Source of the DNA: Hordeum vulgare subsp. vulgare
Lineage: Eukaryota > Streptophyta > Magnoliopsida > Poales > Poaceae
Length of the DNA: 64,000 bases
Reading direction: 5' to 3'
Assembly: GCF_904849725.1 (NCBI RefSeq)
Contig: NC_058518.1
Coordinates: forward strand, 414,911,081 to 414,975,080
Part shown: positions 24,604 through 34,535 of the stretch, in pieces
Layout of the letters: each line of letters begins with the position of its first letter
Numbering within the stretch: position 1 is the first letter of the stretch
The notes under the pieces: model-generated
Told to the model about the DNA's origin: nothing
The model's input: only the letters and a program-made list of their open reading frames with translations
Database searches by the model: none
Position numbers and translations under genes: made by a program

Positions 24604-24921
24604 GTATGTGATTCGGTAAGAAAACAGAGCCCAAAACTTTTCGAGTTGGAAATTTTCTCCATTTTGGAATATTTGAAAAAAATACAAAAATTGGAAGTAG
24701 TCCGGAAAGTGCGCGAGGAGGCGACAAGCCTGCCAGGCGCGGGCCAGCCCCTGGTCGCGCCTGGGGGGCTTGTGGCGACCTCGTGCGCCTCCCGCACTCC
24801 GTTTTCGCGTGGAGTACTCCTTCTGGTCTGGAAAAAATCATTATTTATTCTCCCATTTGGTCTGACCCCTGTATCACACAGATTTCCTCTGTTTTTTGTT
24901 TCGAGCCTTTTTCTGTTGCAG
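24604..24921 (+). other. Intron-like segment between pol and accessory ORF (gypsy B)
   Basis: Begins GAG/GTATGT at 24604 and ends TTTTTCTGTTGCAG at 24921 (318 bases). The same start, end and near-identical length occur in C (29757-30071) and D (46875-47189). A GC-rich hairpin with 20-base arms lies at 24711-24789. Pol stays open through the segment, stopping at 24925-24927, so both unspliced and spliced readings are possible. Splicing is inferred from consensus sites only. Confidence 0.55.
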
Positions 24922-24933
24922 ATCTAGACCGCT

Positions 24934-25455
24934 ATGACTTCCCCAAAAGCTCCGAAGGACAAGATCTTTGAGAAGGTCATCAATCCCTACCTCACGGGAG
25001 TTCTGCAACATCCTCAATCTATCGAGATGCGTGAGCGGATGTTGCACATCCGTGATGTTGGGGGCCCCAAGAAGACCGGAAGCGTGGAGACGAGGCTCGA
25101 AGCAATGGAGCAACAAGTCTTCAAGTGCCAGGGGATGGTGGAGCGTGGACTCAACGCCAACCACATGATGATCACGGAGTTCACCAACAAGCACATGATT
25201 GATGCCAATGACATTGGGAAGCACCTCTCCAGGCTCCATGACAGGATTCATCAACTCCAGGCCCAGATCTATGACGTGCAGAACCAAAACTGTGAATATG
25301 AGTATAGATTTAAATCAATAAGGTTGGCTGCAGATTTGAGGATTTCGGAGACAAGTTCATCTTTCCATGATGGAGCACCTATGCCTTGGAAGACAGAGGA
25401 TCAAACCCATGCTGCAACAGCTCCACCACCATCACCTCCAAAGGAAGACCACTAA
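24934..25455 (+). CDS. Accessory ORF of gypsy B, 173 aa, unknown function
   Basis: An intact ORF whose ATG lies 12 bases after the acceptor-like GCAG. The protein begins MTSPKAPKDKIFEKVIN, is hydrophilic, has no signal peptide or membrane segment, and shows heptad-like, probably coiled-coil sequence at about residues 50-115 (LEAMEQQVFKCQ; LSRLHDRIHQLQAQIYDVQ). It ends in a Pro-rich tail, APPPSPPKEDH. Only the tail, and loosely the helical part before it, resembles the accessory proteins of C and D; the first two thirds are unrelated, although the flanking DNA on both sides is conserved. By position it resembles the third (env-like) gene of some Athila/BAGY elements, but nothing here looks like an envelope protein. 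Confidence 0.7.
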   Translation: MTSPKAPKDKIFEKVINPYLTGVLQHPQSIEMRERMLHIRDVGGPKKTGSVETRLEAMEQQVFKCQGMVERGLNANHMMITEFTNKHMIDANDIGKHLSRLHDRIHQLQAQIYDVQNQNCEYEYRFKSIRLAADLRISETSSSFHDGAPMPWKTEDQTHAATAPPPSPPKEDH

Positions 25456-25602
25456 ACATGGGTATGGGCAATCCCCTTGGCTTGTGCCAAGCTTGGGGGA
25501 GTTGCCCTAGTATCGTATCACCATCACATCTTTTGCCTTTACCTTTGTTTTAGTTTTCCTTTTCAGTTTTCTCTTTCTCTAGTAGAATAAAAGTCTTAGT
25601 GT
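25456..25602 (+). other. Gypsy B 3' UTR remnant with an internal PPT-like motif
   Basis: After the accessory stop, a small hairpin (CTTGGC...GCCAAG) runs into AAGCTTGGGGGAG (25489-25501), identical to the 3' PPT of C and D. The UTR is then cut: at about 25602 it joins LTR sequence, losing about 1.4 kb that D retains. Confidence 0.8.
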
Positions 25603-26990
25603 TTATGCCTTTTCTCTCTTATTTTGCAAGGTTTACATGAAGAGGGAGAATGCCGGTAGCTGGAATTCTGGCCTGAAAGTGGAGCCAGTTCTGCGCAACT
25701 CCAAACGCCGTAAAAATCAACAAGGATTTTTTTCCGCATTTATAAAAAATACTGGGCTGGAGAAGCGCTAGAGGGGCGCTAGCATGTGGCCACAAGCCTG
25801 CTAGGCGCGGCCACCCCCTCGCCGCGCCTAGGGGGCTTGTGGGCAGCCTGCTGGCCCACTGGCCCCCTCTTCTGCTATATGAAGGGTTTCAGAAAAAATC
25901 AAGGAGGAGCTTTTTCATGGATTCGCCGCCGCCACGAGGCGGAACTTGAGCAGAACTAGTCTAGAGCTCCGACAGGACGATCCTGCCGGGGAAACTTCTC
26001 TCCCAGAGGGGGAAATCGTCGCCATCGTCATCACCAAGACTTCTCTCGTCGGAGGGGACTCATCACCATCAACATCTTCAGCAGCACCATCTCATCTCCA
26101 AACCCTAGTTCATCTCTTGTAACCAATCTTCGTCTCGCGACTCCGATTGGTACTTGTAAGGTTGCTAGTAGGGTTAATTACTCTTTGTAGTTGATGCTAG
26201 TTGGATTATTTGGTGGAAGAGTTTATGTTTAGATCCTTGATGCTACTCATTACCTCTGTTGTCATGAATATGATTATGCTTTGTGATTAGTTACTTTTGT
26301 TCCTGAGGACATGGGATAAGTCATGCTAATAGTAGTCATGTGAATTTGGTATTCGTTCGGTATTTTGATGTGTTGTATGTTGTTTTTCCTCTAGTGGTGT
26401 TATGTGAACGTCGACTACATAACACTTCACCATTATTTGGGCCTAGAGGAAGGCATTGGGAAGCTTAAACCCTAGTTTATGCGTTGCTTCGTAAGGGGCT
26501 GATTTGGATCCACTAGTTTAATGCTATGGTTAGACTTTGTCTTAATTCTTCTTTCGTAGTTGCGGATGCTTGCGAGAGGGGTTAATAATAAGTGGGATGC
26601 TTGTCCAAGTAAGGGCAGTAACCAAACGCCAGTCCACCCACATATCAAACTATCAAAGTAACGAACGCGAATCATATGAACATGATGAAAACTAGCATGA
26701 CAGAAATTCCGGTGTGTCCTCGGGAGCGTTTTTCCTCCTATAAGACTTTGTCCAGGCTTGTCCCTTGCTAAAAAAGGGATTGGGACACTTTGCTGCACCG
26801 TTGCTACTTCTGATACTTGTTGCTTTCTACGAATCATCTCACCACACAATCACTTGTTACCGATAATTTCAGTGCGTGCAGATTTTACCTTGCTGAAAAC
26901 CACTTGTGACACCCTTCTGCTCCTCGTTGGGTTCGACACTCTTACTTATCGAAAGGACTACGATTGATCCCCTATACTTGTGGGTCATCA
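25603..26990 (+). repeat. 3' LTR of gypsy B, missing its first ~75 bp
   Basis: It matches the D 3' LTR from TTATGCCTTTTCTCTC onward and ends GGGTCATCA at 26990. The GC-rich hairpin is best preserved here: arms 25789-25811 and 25821-25844 pair over about 22 bases, just before the TATATGAAGGG stretch near 25877. Confidence 0.9.
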
Positions 26991-27103
26991 ACGATCCACA
27001 CCTTTATAAAGAAGAAGTAGATGAAATTATTAGACGTTGTGTACCTGAGCATGAAAAGGGACATATCCTGTACAAGTGTCACTCCGAGGCCTACGGAGGA
27101 CAT
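26991..27103 (+). pseudogene. pol: Gypsy C pol fragment, start of integrase zinc domain
   Basis: It encodes [20 protein letters not shown] and KCHSEAYGGH, continuing C pol across B and up to the solo LTR at 27104. It matches D 45646-45760. Confidence 0.88.
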
Positions 27104-28632
27104 TGATACGTCTCCGTCGTATCTATAATTTTGATTGTTTCATGCCAATATTCTACAAATTTCATATACTTTTGGCAACTTTTTGTACTATTTTTGGGAC
27201 TAACATATTGATGCAGTGCCCAATGCCAGTTCTTATTTGTTGCATGTTTTTTTGTTTCACGGAATATCCATACCAAACGAAGTCCAAATGCAATAAAAAC
27301 CGACGGGGATTTTTTTGGAATATTTATGATTTTTGGGAAGAATAATCTATGCGAAACGATGTCCGATGAGGTCACAAGCCCAGGAGGCGCCCCCCTAGGG
27401 AGCGGCAGGCAGGCTTGTGACCAATCCCTAAGGCGGTTGGGCCCCTTCTTTCTCCGCAAGAAAGATAATATCTGGAAGAAAATCGTGTCAAAATTTGAGC
27501 TCAATCGGAGTTACGAGTCTCCGGGAATTTTAGAAACGGTGAAAGCCAGAATCTGGGACCGCAGAAAGAGAAGGACAGAGAGAGAGAGAGATCCAATCTC
27601 GGAGGGGCTCTCGCCCCTCCGCCGCCATGGAGACCATGGACCAGAGGGGAAACCCTTCTCCCATCTAGGGAGGAGGTCATGGAAGAAGAATAAGAAGGGG
27701 GGCTCTCTCCCCCTCTCTACCGGTGGCGCCAAAACACCGCCCGGAACATCACCGTGTGACGGCGATCTACACCAACTCCTCTGTCATCTTCACCAACACC
27801 TCCATCACCTTCCCCCATCTATATTCAGCGGTCCAGTCTCCCGCAACCCGCTGTACCCTCTACTTCAACATGGTGCTTTATGCTTCATAATATTATCCAA
27901 TGATGTGTTGCCATCCTATGATGTGTGAGTAGATTTTCGTTGTCCTATGGGTGATTGATGAATTGCTATGATTGATTTAATTTGCTTGTGTTTATGTTGC
28001 TGTCCTTTGGTGCCCATCATATGAGCGCGTGCGTGGATCACACCATAGGGTTAGTAGTATGTTGATAGGACTATGTATTGGGGGTCAAGGGTGACAGAAG
28101 CTTCAGCCTAGCATAGAAATTGATGCATACGGGATTGAAGGGGGACCAATATATCTTATTGCTATGGTTGGGTTTTACCTTAATGAACATTAGTAGTTGC
28201 GGATGCTTGCTAATAGTTCCAGTCATAAGTGCATAGAATTCCAAGTAAGGGATGACATGCTAGCAGTGGCCTCTCCCACATAAAACTTGCTATCGGTCTA
28301 GTAACGTAGTCAATTGCTTAGGGACTATTCCGCCACTCCTACCACCACTGATCCACACTCGTCAAACTAACGTAATTGTTTCTTTATCTTAGCAGCCCCT
28401 AGTTTTATATACGTGTTATTTCTTTTCTTGCAAACCTATCCTATCACACGTACAAAGTACTTCTAGTTTCATACTTGTTCTAGGTAAAGCGAACGTAAAG
28501 TGTGCGTAGAGTTGTATCGGTGGTCGATAGAACTTGAGGTAATATTTTTCCTACCTTTAGCTCGTCGTTGGGTTCGACACTCTTACTTATCGAGAAATGC
28601 TACAATTGATCCCCTATACTTGTGGGTTATCA
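27104..28632 (+). mobile_element. Solo LTR of a gypsy-type element, plus strand, in C integrase
   Basis: 1,529 bp, TGATACGTCTCCGTCG...GTGGGTTATCA. Flanking five-mers are GACAT (27099-27103) and CACAT (28633-28637), a TSD with one mismatch. Removing it restores the integrase GHHAGDRT motif. No PBS or PPT is present. A perfect 11-bp inverted repeat GGTCACAAGCC/GGCTTGTGACC lies at 27370-27422. Its last ~70 bases closely resemble the U5 end of the C/B/D LTRs although the rest differs. Confidence 0.9.
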
Positions 28633-29756
28633 CACATCACGCTGGAGATAGAACTGCACACAAGGTATTACAATGTGGTTTTTATTGGCCTACTCTCTTC
28701 AAGGATGCTCGTAATTTTGTCTTGTCTTGTGATGAATGTCAAAGAATTGGTAATATTAGTAGACTATAAGAAATCCCTATGAATTACTCTCTAGTTATTG
28801 AACCATTTGATGTCTGGGGTTTTCACTATATGGGACCTTTTCCAAAATCCAACGGGTATACTCATATTCTAGTTGTTGTCGATTATGTTACTAAGTGGGT
28901 AGAAGCTATTCCAACTAGTAGTCCTGATCATAACACTTCTATTAAAATGTTGAAAGAAGTTATTTTCCCTAGATTTGGCATCCCTAGATATTTAATGACT
29001 AATGGCGGTTCACACTTTATTCATGGTGCTTTCCGTAAATTGCTTGCTAGGTATGATGTTAATCATAGAGTTGCACGTCCTTATCATCCTAAGTCTAGTG
29101 GGAAAGTAGAATTGAGTAATAGAGAAATTAAGTTGATCTTGCAAAAGACCATTAATAGATCTAGAAAGAATTGGTCTAAGAAACTTGACGGTGCATTATG
29201 GGCTTATAGAACCGCTTACAAAAACACTATGGGTATGTCTCCTTATACAATGGTCTACAGTAAATCATGTCACTTACCTTTAGAGATAGAACATAAAGTT
29301 TATTGGACAATTAAAGAACTTAACTATCATTTCAAACTTGCTGGTGAAAAGAGGTTATTTGACATTAGCTCACTTGATGAATGTAGAACCAAGGCCTATG
29401 AGAATGCTAAGTTGTTTAAAGAAAATGTTAAGAGATGGCATGATAGAAGGATACAAAAGCATGAATCCAATGTAGGTGATCATGTCTTGCTATACAACTC
29501 TCGTTTAAGATTTTTTGCAGGAAAACTTCTCTATAAATGGGAAGGTCCTTACATTATTGAGGAAGTATATTGTTCCGGTGCCATCAAGATCAACAATGCC
29601 GAAGGCACAAATGCGAAGGTGGTAAATGGGCAAGGAATCAAACATTATATCTCACATACTCCCATAAATGTTGAAACTAATATTATCAATACCATAACTC
29701 CGGAAGAGTACATTAGGGCGACCTATCATAATGTTTCGAACTCCAAAAAGGAATAG
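28633..29756 (+). pseudogene. pol: Gypsy C integrase, two catalytic Asp replaced
   Basis: The HHCC zinc domain (HHAGDRTAHK near 28636, SCDECQR near 28726) is followed by a TAA at about 28767. The core then lies in an open stretch 28779-29756. First catalytic Asp: WGFHYMGPF has His where B and D have Asp. Second: LMTNGGSHF has Asn instead of Asp. The Glu in GKVELSNREIK remains. The C-terminal domain runs to a TAG at 29754-29756, which abuts the intron-like donor. With two of the three DDE residues gone this integrase would be inactive even if expressed. Confidence 0.9.
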
Positions 29757-30071
29757 GTATGTGTTACGGTAAGCAAGCCGACTTCAAAAATTTTCCAATG
29801 GCAATTCTTATCAGTTTTGGAATATTTAAAAAATTAGGAAAATTTAAAGCATTCCGAAGCGTGCACGAGGAGGCGACAAGCCAGGGGGAGCGGCCTACCC
29901 CCCTTGGTTGTGCCCTGCAGGCTTGTGGTCACCTTGTGCACCCTCGGACTTCGTTTTATTGTGGAGTACTCCCTCGGGTGGGAAAAAATTCATTATATAA
30001 TCTCCCGAAGGTTTTGACCTTCGTATCACGACAATATCTACTGTTCTAGTTTTGAGCTGTTTCTGGAGCAG
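29757..30071 (+). other. Intron-like segment between pol and accessory ORF (gypsy C)
   Basis: 315 bases from AG/GTATGT (29757) to TTTCTGGAGCAG (30071). The GC-rich hairpin is at 29861-29941, with 22-base arms pairing with a few mismatches. It corresponds to B 24604-24921 and D 46875-47189. Confidence 0.55.
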
Positions 30072-30083
30072 ATTTAGAGTAAG

Positions 30084-30494
30084 ATGTCGTCCCAAGATTC
30101 TGATGGGGAGAGCTATGTATCACACTATATTTCCAATCCCAAGCTTTACGGGGACGTAGATCCCTATGGATTGTTCTCGGAGGAGGAACGTGAGATATGC
30201 AAGTATGCGGAAGAAAGCTCGAACGAAGAGGAGATTCCCTTGCCTCAACCCGAAGATATGCATGTGGAGTTCAAGAAGTCGAGCCTCCCAAATACAAGGA
30301 GAAAACCCAAGGTGCTATTTATCCCTTCTCGTTTTCTATAGGAGAGCAAGGGTGAATTATGTCAAAAGATATTAAGGATCGAGCAGGAAGTAGACGATCT
30401 GAGGGAATAAAATTTCATGCTTAAGTGGAAACTTGATAAGCTTTCAACCTCACCAACAACTCCAACATCACCACCTCCAAAGAAAGACAACTGA
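30084..30494 (+). pseudogene. Accessory ORF of gypsy C, two internal stops
   Basis: Starts MSSQDSDGESYVSHYI 12 bases after the acceptor-like CAG and is homologous over its whole length to the intact D protein (47202-47618). It is acidic at the N-terminus (NPKLYGDVDPYG, then runs of Glu), with a shared FKKSSLPNTRRK block and a helical, coiled-coil-like C-terminal third. TAG at 30339-30341 and a TAA near 30408 interrupt it; the frame otherwise continues to PPPKKDN and a TGA at 30492-30494. Function unknown. Confidence 0.75.
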
Positions 30495-30976
30495 ACACAT
30501 GGGTATGGGCACTCCCCTTGGCTTGTGCCAAGCTTGGGGGAGGTGCCCCACTATCGTATCACCATCACACCTTTTTTACTTTCTTGTTTTTGTTCGTTCG
30601 ATCCTTTTAGTTATATCTTGATCTAGTAGAATAAAGTTTTAGTGTGATATAGTTTTGATTTTTCTTTTTGTTCCCCCTATGTAAGCAAGTCCGAGAGTTA
30701 TATAATAATGATTAGTTTTGAGTCAAGGGCTTTGCTTGCTTGCCATATGATCTTAAGAAAAAGATATAGAAATAAGTATAGAATAAAAGCAAAAGAACAT
30801 GCATAATGATCTTATGAGGAGTGATGACTTCACATATAAAAAGTATGTCGATTGAAATTTGTTGTGAGTCGACAAACAAAGATATTGGTCAGTGTTGCAA
30901 TTATGAGGAAGTAATAAAGAAAGAGAGGTTCACATATAAATATATTATCTTGGACATCTTTTATGATTGTGAGCAC
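30495..30976 (+). other. Gypsy C 3' UTR, first part
   Basis: Non-coding. Contains the internal PPT-like AAGCTTGGGGGAG at 30530-30542. Homologous to D from 47619 onward. Interrupted at 30977 by E1 and continued at about 39466. Confidence 0.85.
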
Positions 30977-32500
30977 TAATGTCTGCTAGAACTACGTCGC
31001 TATTTCCCCAAAGAGGAAGGGATGATGCAGTATACCGACGGTAGGTATTTCCCTCAGTGATGAGACCAAGGTTATTGAACCAGTAGGAGAACCTCCTCCC
31101 ACCACGTAAACAACACCTGCACACAAATAACAAATACCCGCAACCCGACGTGTTAAAGGGGTAGTCAATCCCTTTCGAGTACGATGCCGCAAGATAGGAA
31201 AATAACGTGAGGTAAAAGTGGTAGATATATAGGATAAATAGATCGCGGAACAAATAAATTGCAGCAAGCTATTTTTGTATTTTTGGTTTAATATATCTGA
31301 AAATAAAATCAAAGGAAAATAGATCGCAAAGGCAAATATGATGAAAAGAGACCCGGGGGCCGTAGGTTTCACTAGTGGCTTCTCCCGAGAAAAATAGCAA
31401 ACGGTGGAAAAACAATTACTGTTTGGCAATTGATAGAACTTCAAATAATCATGATGATATCCACGCAATGATCATTATATAGGCATCACGTCCAAGATTA
31501 GTGGACCGACTCCTGCCTGCATCTACTACTATTACTCCACACATCGACCGCTATCCAGCATGCATCTAGTGTATTAAGTTCTTGGAAAAACAGAGTAATG
31601 CAATAAGAACGATGACAGGATGTAGACAAGATCTATTTATGTAGAAATAGAACCCATCTTGTTATCCTTAATAGAAATGATACATACGGTTCATTTCCCT
31701 TTCTGTCACTGGGATCAAGCACCGTAAGGTCGAACCGATCACAAAGCACCTCTTCCCATTGCAAGATAAATATATCAAGTTGGCCAAACAAAACCCAAAT
31801 ATCTGAGAAGAAATACGAGGCTATAATCAATCACGCATATAAGAGATCAAAGAAGACTCAAATAACTTTCATGGATAAAAACATAGATCTCATCATAAAC
31901 TCAAAGTTCATCAGATCCCAACAAACACACCGCAAAAAGACTTACATCATATGGATCTCCAAGAGACCATTGTATTGGTAATCAAGAGAGAGCGAGAGGA
32001 AGCCATCTAGCTACTAACTACGGACCCGTAGGTCTACAAAGAACTACTCACGCATCATCGGAGAGGCACTAATGGACATGATGAACCCCTCCGTGATGGT
32101 GTCTAGATTTGTGACATCCTCAGCTTTTGCTACAATAACTTGTGTAATTAAGCTACTGTAATCCTATGCTAATGTTGCCACGTCACCACAATTATGGTTG
32201 TTAATCTCGTGTTAGTTCAAAACCGATTCCAAATCAAATTTAAGATAAAGTAAAACAATAAAAGTTTTAAAATATCAAAACTAAAATGATCAAGTTGAAG
32301 CGAATAAATTATGATTAATATTGATGAACAAACCACATTTTTGTAAAGGGTTTAAAAGTAAATAAATGAACAAAAGATTAAGATAATACAAAACACAAAA
32401 AGAAAGAAAAAAAGAAAGAAATCGAGCCCCCTCCTTGGCCGGCCCAGCTCGGCCGGCCCACCTAAATCGGCCTCAATCGGCCCACTAACCCGAGGGGGGG

Positions 32501-32507
32501 TATAAAA
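32501..32507 (+). promoter_or_regulatory. TATA box of the large solo LTR
   Basis: TATAAAA follows a G run and precedes a CT-rich stretch starting CCCACCCTC, a typical plant core-promoter layout about 390 bases into the LTR. It supports the plus orientation. Confidence 0.6.
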
Positions 32508-33179
32508 CCCACCCTCAAACCCTAAACTCCCCAGCACTCCCTCACTCTTCCCCTCACCCCCCGCAGCCACCAACCCCACGACCCCGAGCCCCCTTGCTCG
32601 CTCCCTCTCCCTCCCAATCGAGGAGGGATCAGGATGAGAGGCCGAAGCCGGTGCCCCACCGTCCAGCTCTACCGGCCCTCCTCTGATGCCACCGACTGCC
32701 TTCCCCCTCATCAGATCCGCCCTCCTACACCACACCGGCCCTCCCTAGACCTCCACATCGAGCCGCGTCTTCCTCTACAATGGTGGTGAGCCACCGGGCT
32801 CTGGCCACTCCTCCGCAACTCCCTTCCCCTTCCCCTCCGATGCGGTGCCGCCCCGCAGCCTTTCCCATGCCACTCGCCGCGTCCCCCTCTCGCCCGCTCC
32901 TACTATAGCTTGCTTCCCGTGGCTGCCTTGCTCTAGCTCTGACCACCACCCCCTAGCTCACGCTGCGAGTCCGCCCCCTCCATTTTCCCCTTGCACCTCG
33001 GGTACCCCCACCGTGGCTCTGACCACCGCGCTCCTCAGCCACGCCACTTTGCCGACCTGGTTGCGAGGGCTTCGCCCGTGGGTGATTTGGTTTAGGTGGG
33101 GGAATTAACCCCTGTTTACATTAGCTGATTTGGGGAATTTTGCCCTTGTGTGAGAGTGACACACGGGGCCCCTCTGAAA

Positions 33180-33470
33180 ATATGTTTAAAAAAAATAAAA
33201 TTAGAAATATTTGTATAAAAATATCTTAAAAATAAAAGAAAAAAAATTTAATTAATTAATTTAATTAGTTAGTTAGTTAGTTAATCAAATAGATAATTAA
33301 GGATTAATTGATTAATTAATTACTCTCTTAATTAGTTGATAAGATGTTTAAGATTTAATGGATTACGTAATTAAAACTATTAATTAATTCTATTAATTAA
33401 TTATTCTAAGCAGACTATGGCATGTGGGTCCCACCCCATAAATCAATCTGATTAATAATTAGTTAACCCT
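33180..33470. repeat. AT-rich low-complexity stretch with TTAATTAA-type repeats
   Basis: Overlapping TTAAT/TTAGT units in the large solo LTR, such as repeated TTAGTTAG and TTAATTAAT near 33255-33330. No coding or structural RNA signal seen. Confidence 0.8.
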
Positions 33471-34331
33471 AATTAAAACCTTGTCTATGACGTATGGGAC
33501 CCACCAGTCATTTTGACGAGTCAACAGATCCTGTTGACTGGTGATGTCATGATGACAACATGATGATGTCATAAATACAATTTTTGAATTAAGTTAAATC
33601 TGTTTTAATTCCAGGATATTGAATAAAACTCTAAAAATTAATATTAATTAAACCGTAAGTGAGATGAAAATATTTTGAACATGAAAGTTGATCAGCGGAA
33701 TGAGACGAACCCGGATACGCTAGTCGTTCGTTTGTCACGTGTCCTTAGCATAGTGAACATGAAACTTCTCGATCCATTTCGTGTGACCGGTAGTAGCCAG
33801 AGACCCGAGAAATATCATCCAATATTTTCCCGATCCGTCTATGATGGATGATAATCCATTAGCTCATGCCTAGACCTGCATATTGCCATGTCATGCTTAG
33901 TGATTGCATCTGTGTTTATATTTATTGTTTATTCCCCCCTCTTCTTACCGGTAGACCCCGAGACTGACGCTCCTGCTGGGTACGACTACCCTCCTAACGA
34001 CCAACCCTTTGCCGCAGAGCAACAAGGCAAGCAAACCCCCTTGCTCATTCCTATATCGCCTATTTCTTCCTCCCTCATGCTTGCATTCAAATTTTTCTAC
34101 TCTTGTAAATAGATCCTATTCTGATGCATAGCCTCTTTTTGATGAACTGCTACTTTACTGTACCAAAATCTAAACTGTTTAGTATAGGTGGAGCAGTCAT
34201 CCCCTTTGCCCCCTTAGACCAGTTGCCCCTGCCTTATCGTCATGTCTCGATACCTGATCGACGAGCCAAGACCAGACACAACACATCACAACCCCTTAGT
34301 TGTACGACGCTGCAGAGCTACTATCGGGTAC

Positions 34332-34535
34332 CGAGGGTGACACCTCGTGAAGTACTAATCATGCTATCTTTGTAGTGCAGCTAGTTGGTCATGGTTATCG
34401 AGGGTGATTCCTCCTTCACCACTCCCGATGATGACTCTATTATGCAACCCCTCAAGTGTGAGACCATCGAGGGTGATTCCTCCCTGGCCTCCTTGATGGT
34501 TACATCGTTCGGAATCCAACGAGGGTGATACCTCG
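34332..34535 (+). repeat. Four spaced CGAGGGTGAYWCCTCS motifs
   Basis: Near-identical 16-mers at 34332, 34399, 34468 and 34520 (spacings 67, 69, 52). Each is an imperfect palindrome CGAGG...CCTCG. They lie within the large solo LTR and are not explained by coding. Confidence 0.8.

Larger units (their letters stand above)
17878..26990 (+). mobile_element. Gypsy B: Athila/Sabrina-like element, twice internally deleted, inside C
   Basis: It runs from TGATACGTCC at 17878 to GGGTCATCA at 26990, and C pol homology resumes at 26991. Flanking five-mers are TAAAT and ACGAT; other copies read ATGAT here, so the TSD has decayed. The 5' LTR (with a solo LTR inside) is cut at about 20660 and fused to late gag, so PBS and early gag are gone. 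At about 25602 the 3' UTR is fused to the LTR roughly 75 bp into it, so the true PPT is also lost. Pol is close to D in sequence. This copy can neither encode its proteins nor be reverse transcribed. Confidence 0.9.

Noticed and set aside
27326..27928. 200-codon open frame in the solo LTR at 27104-28632
   Set aside because: It spans the promoter/leader part of an LTR, has no recognisable domain, and overlaps the GC-rich hairpin. It could be a chance frame; no support for coding.
32352..33108. GC-rich frames near 32352-32735 (minus) and 32845-33108 (plus), resembling a plant gene 5' exon
   Set aside because: The region lies inside a solo LTR with exact TG...CA ends and a TSD. CT-rich and GC-rich stretches after a TATA box are usual in such LTRs, and no homologous protein is apparent.
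33241..33340. Possible satellite or CRISPR-like array in the AT-rich repeats
   Set aside because: Units are short, irregular TTAATTA-type low-complexity sequence without spacers, in a plant genome.
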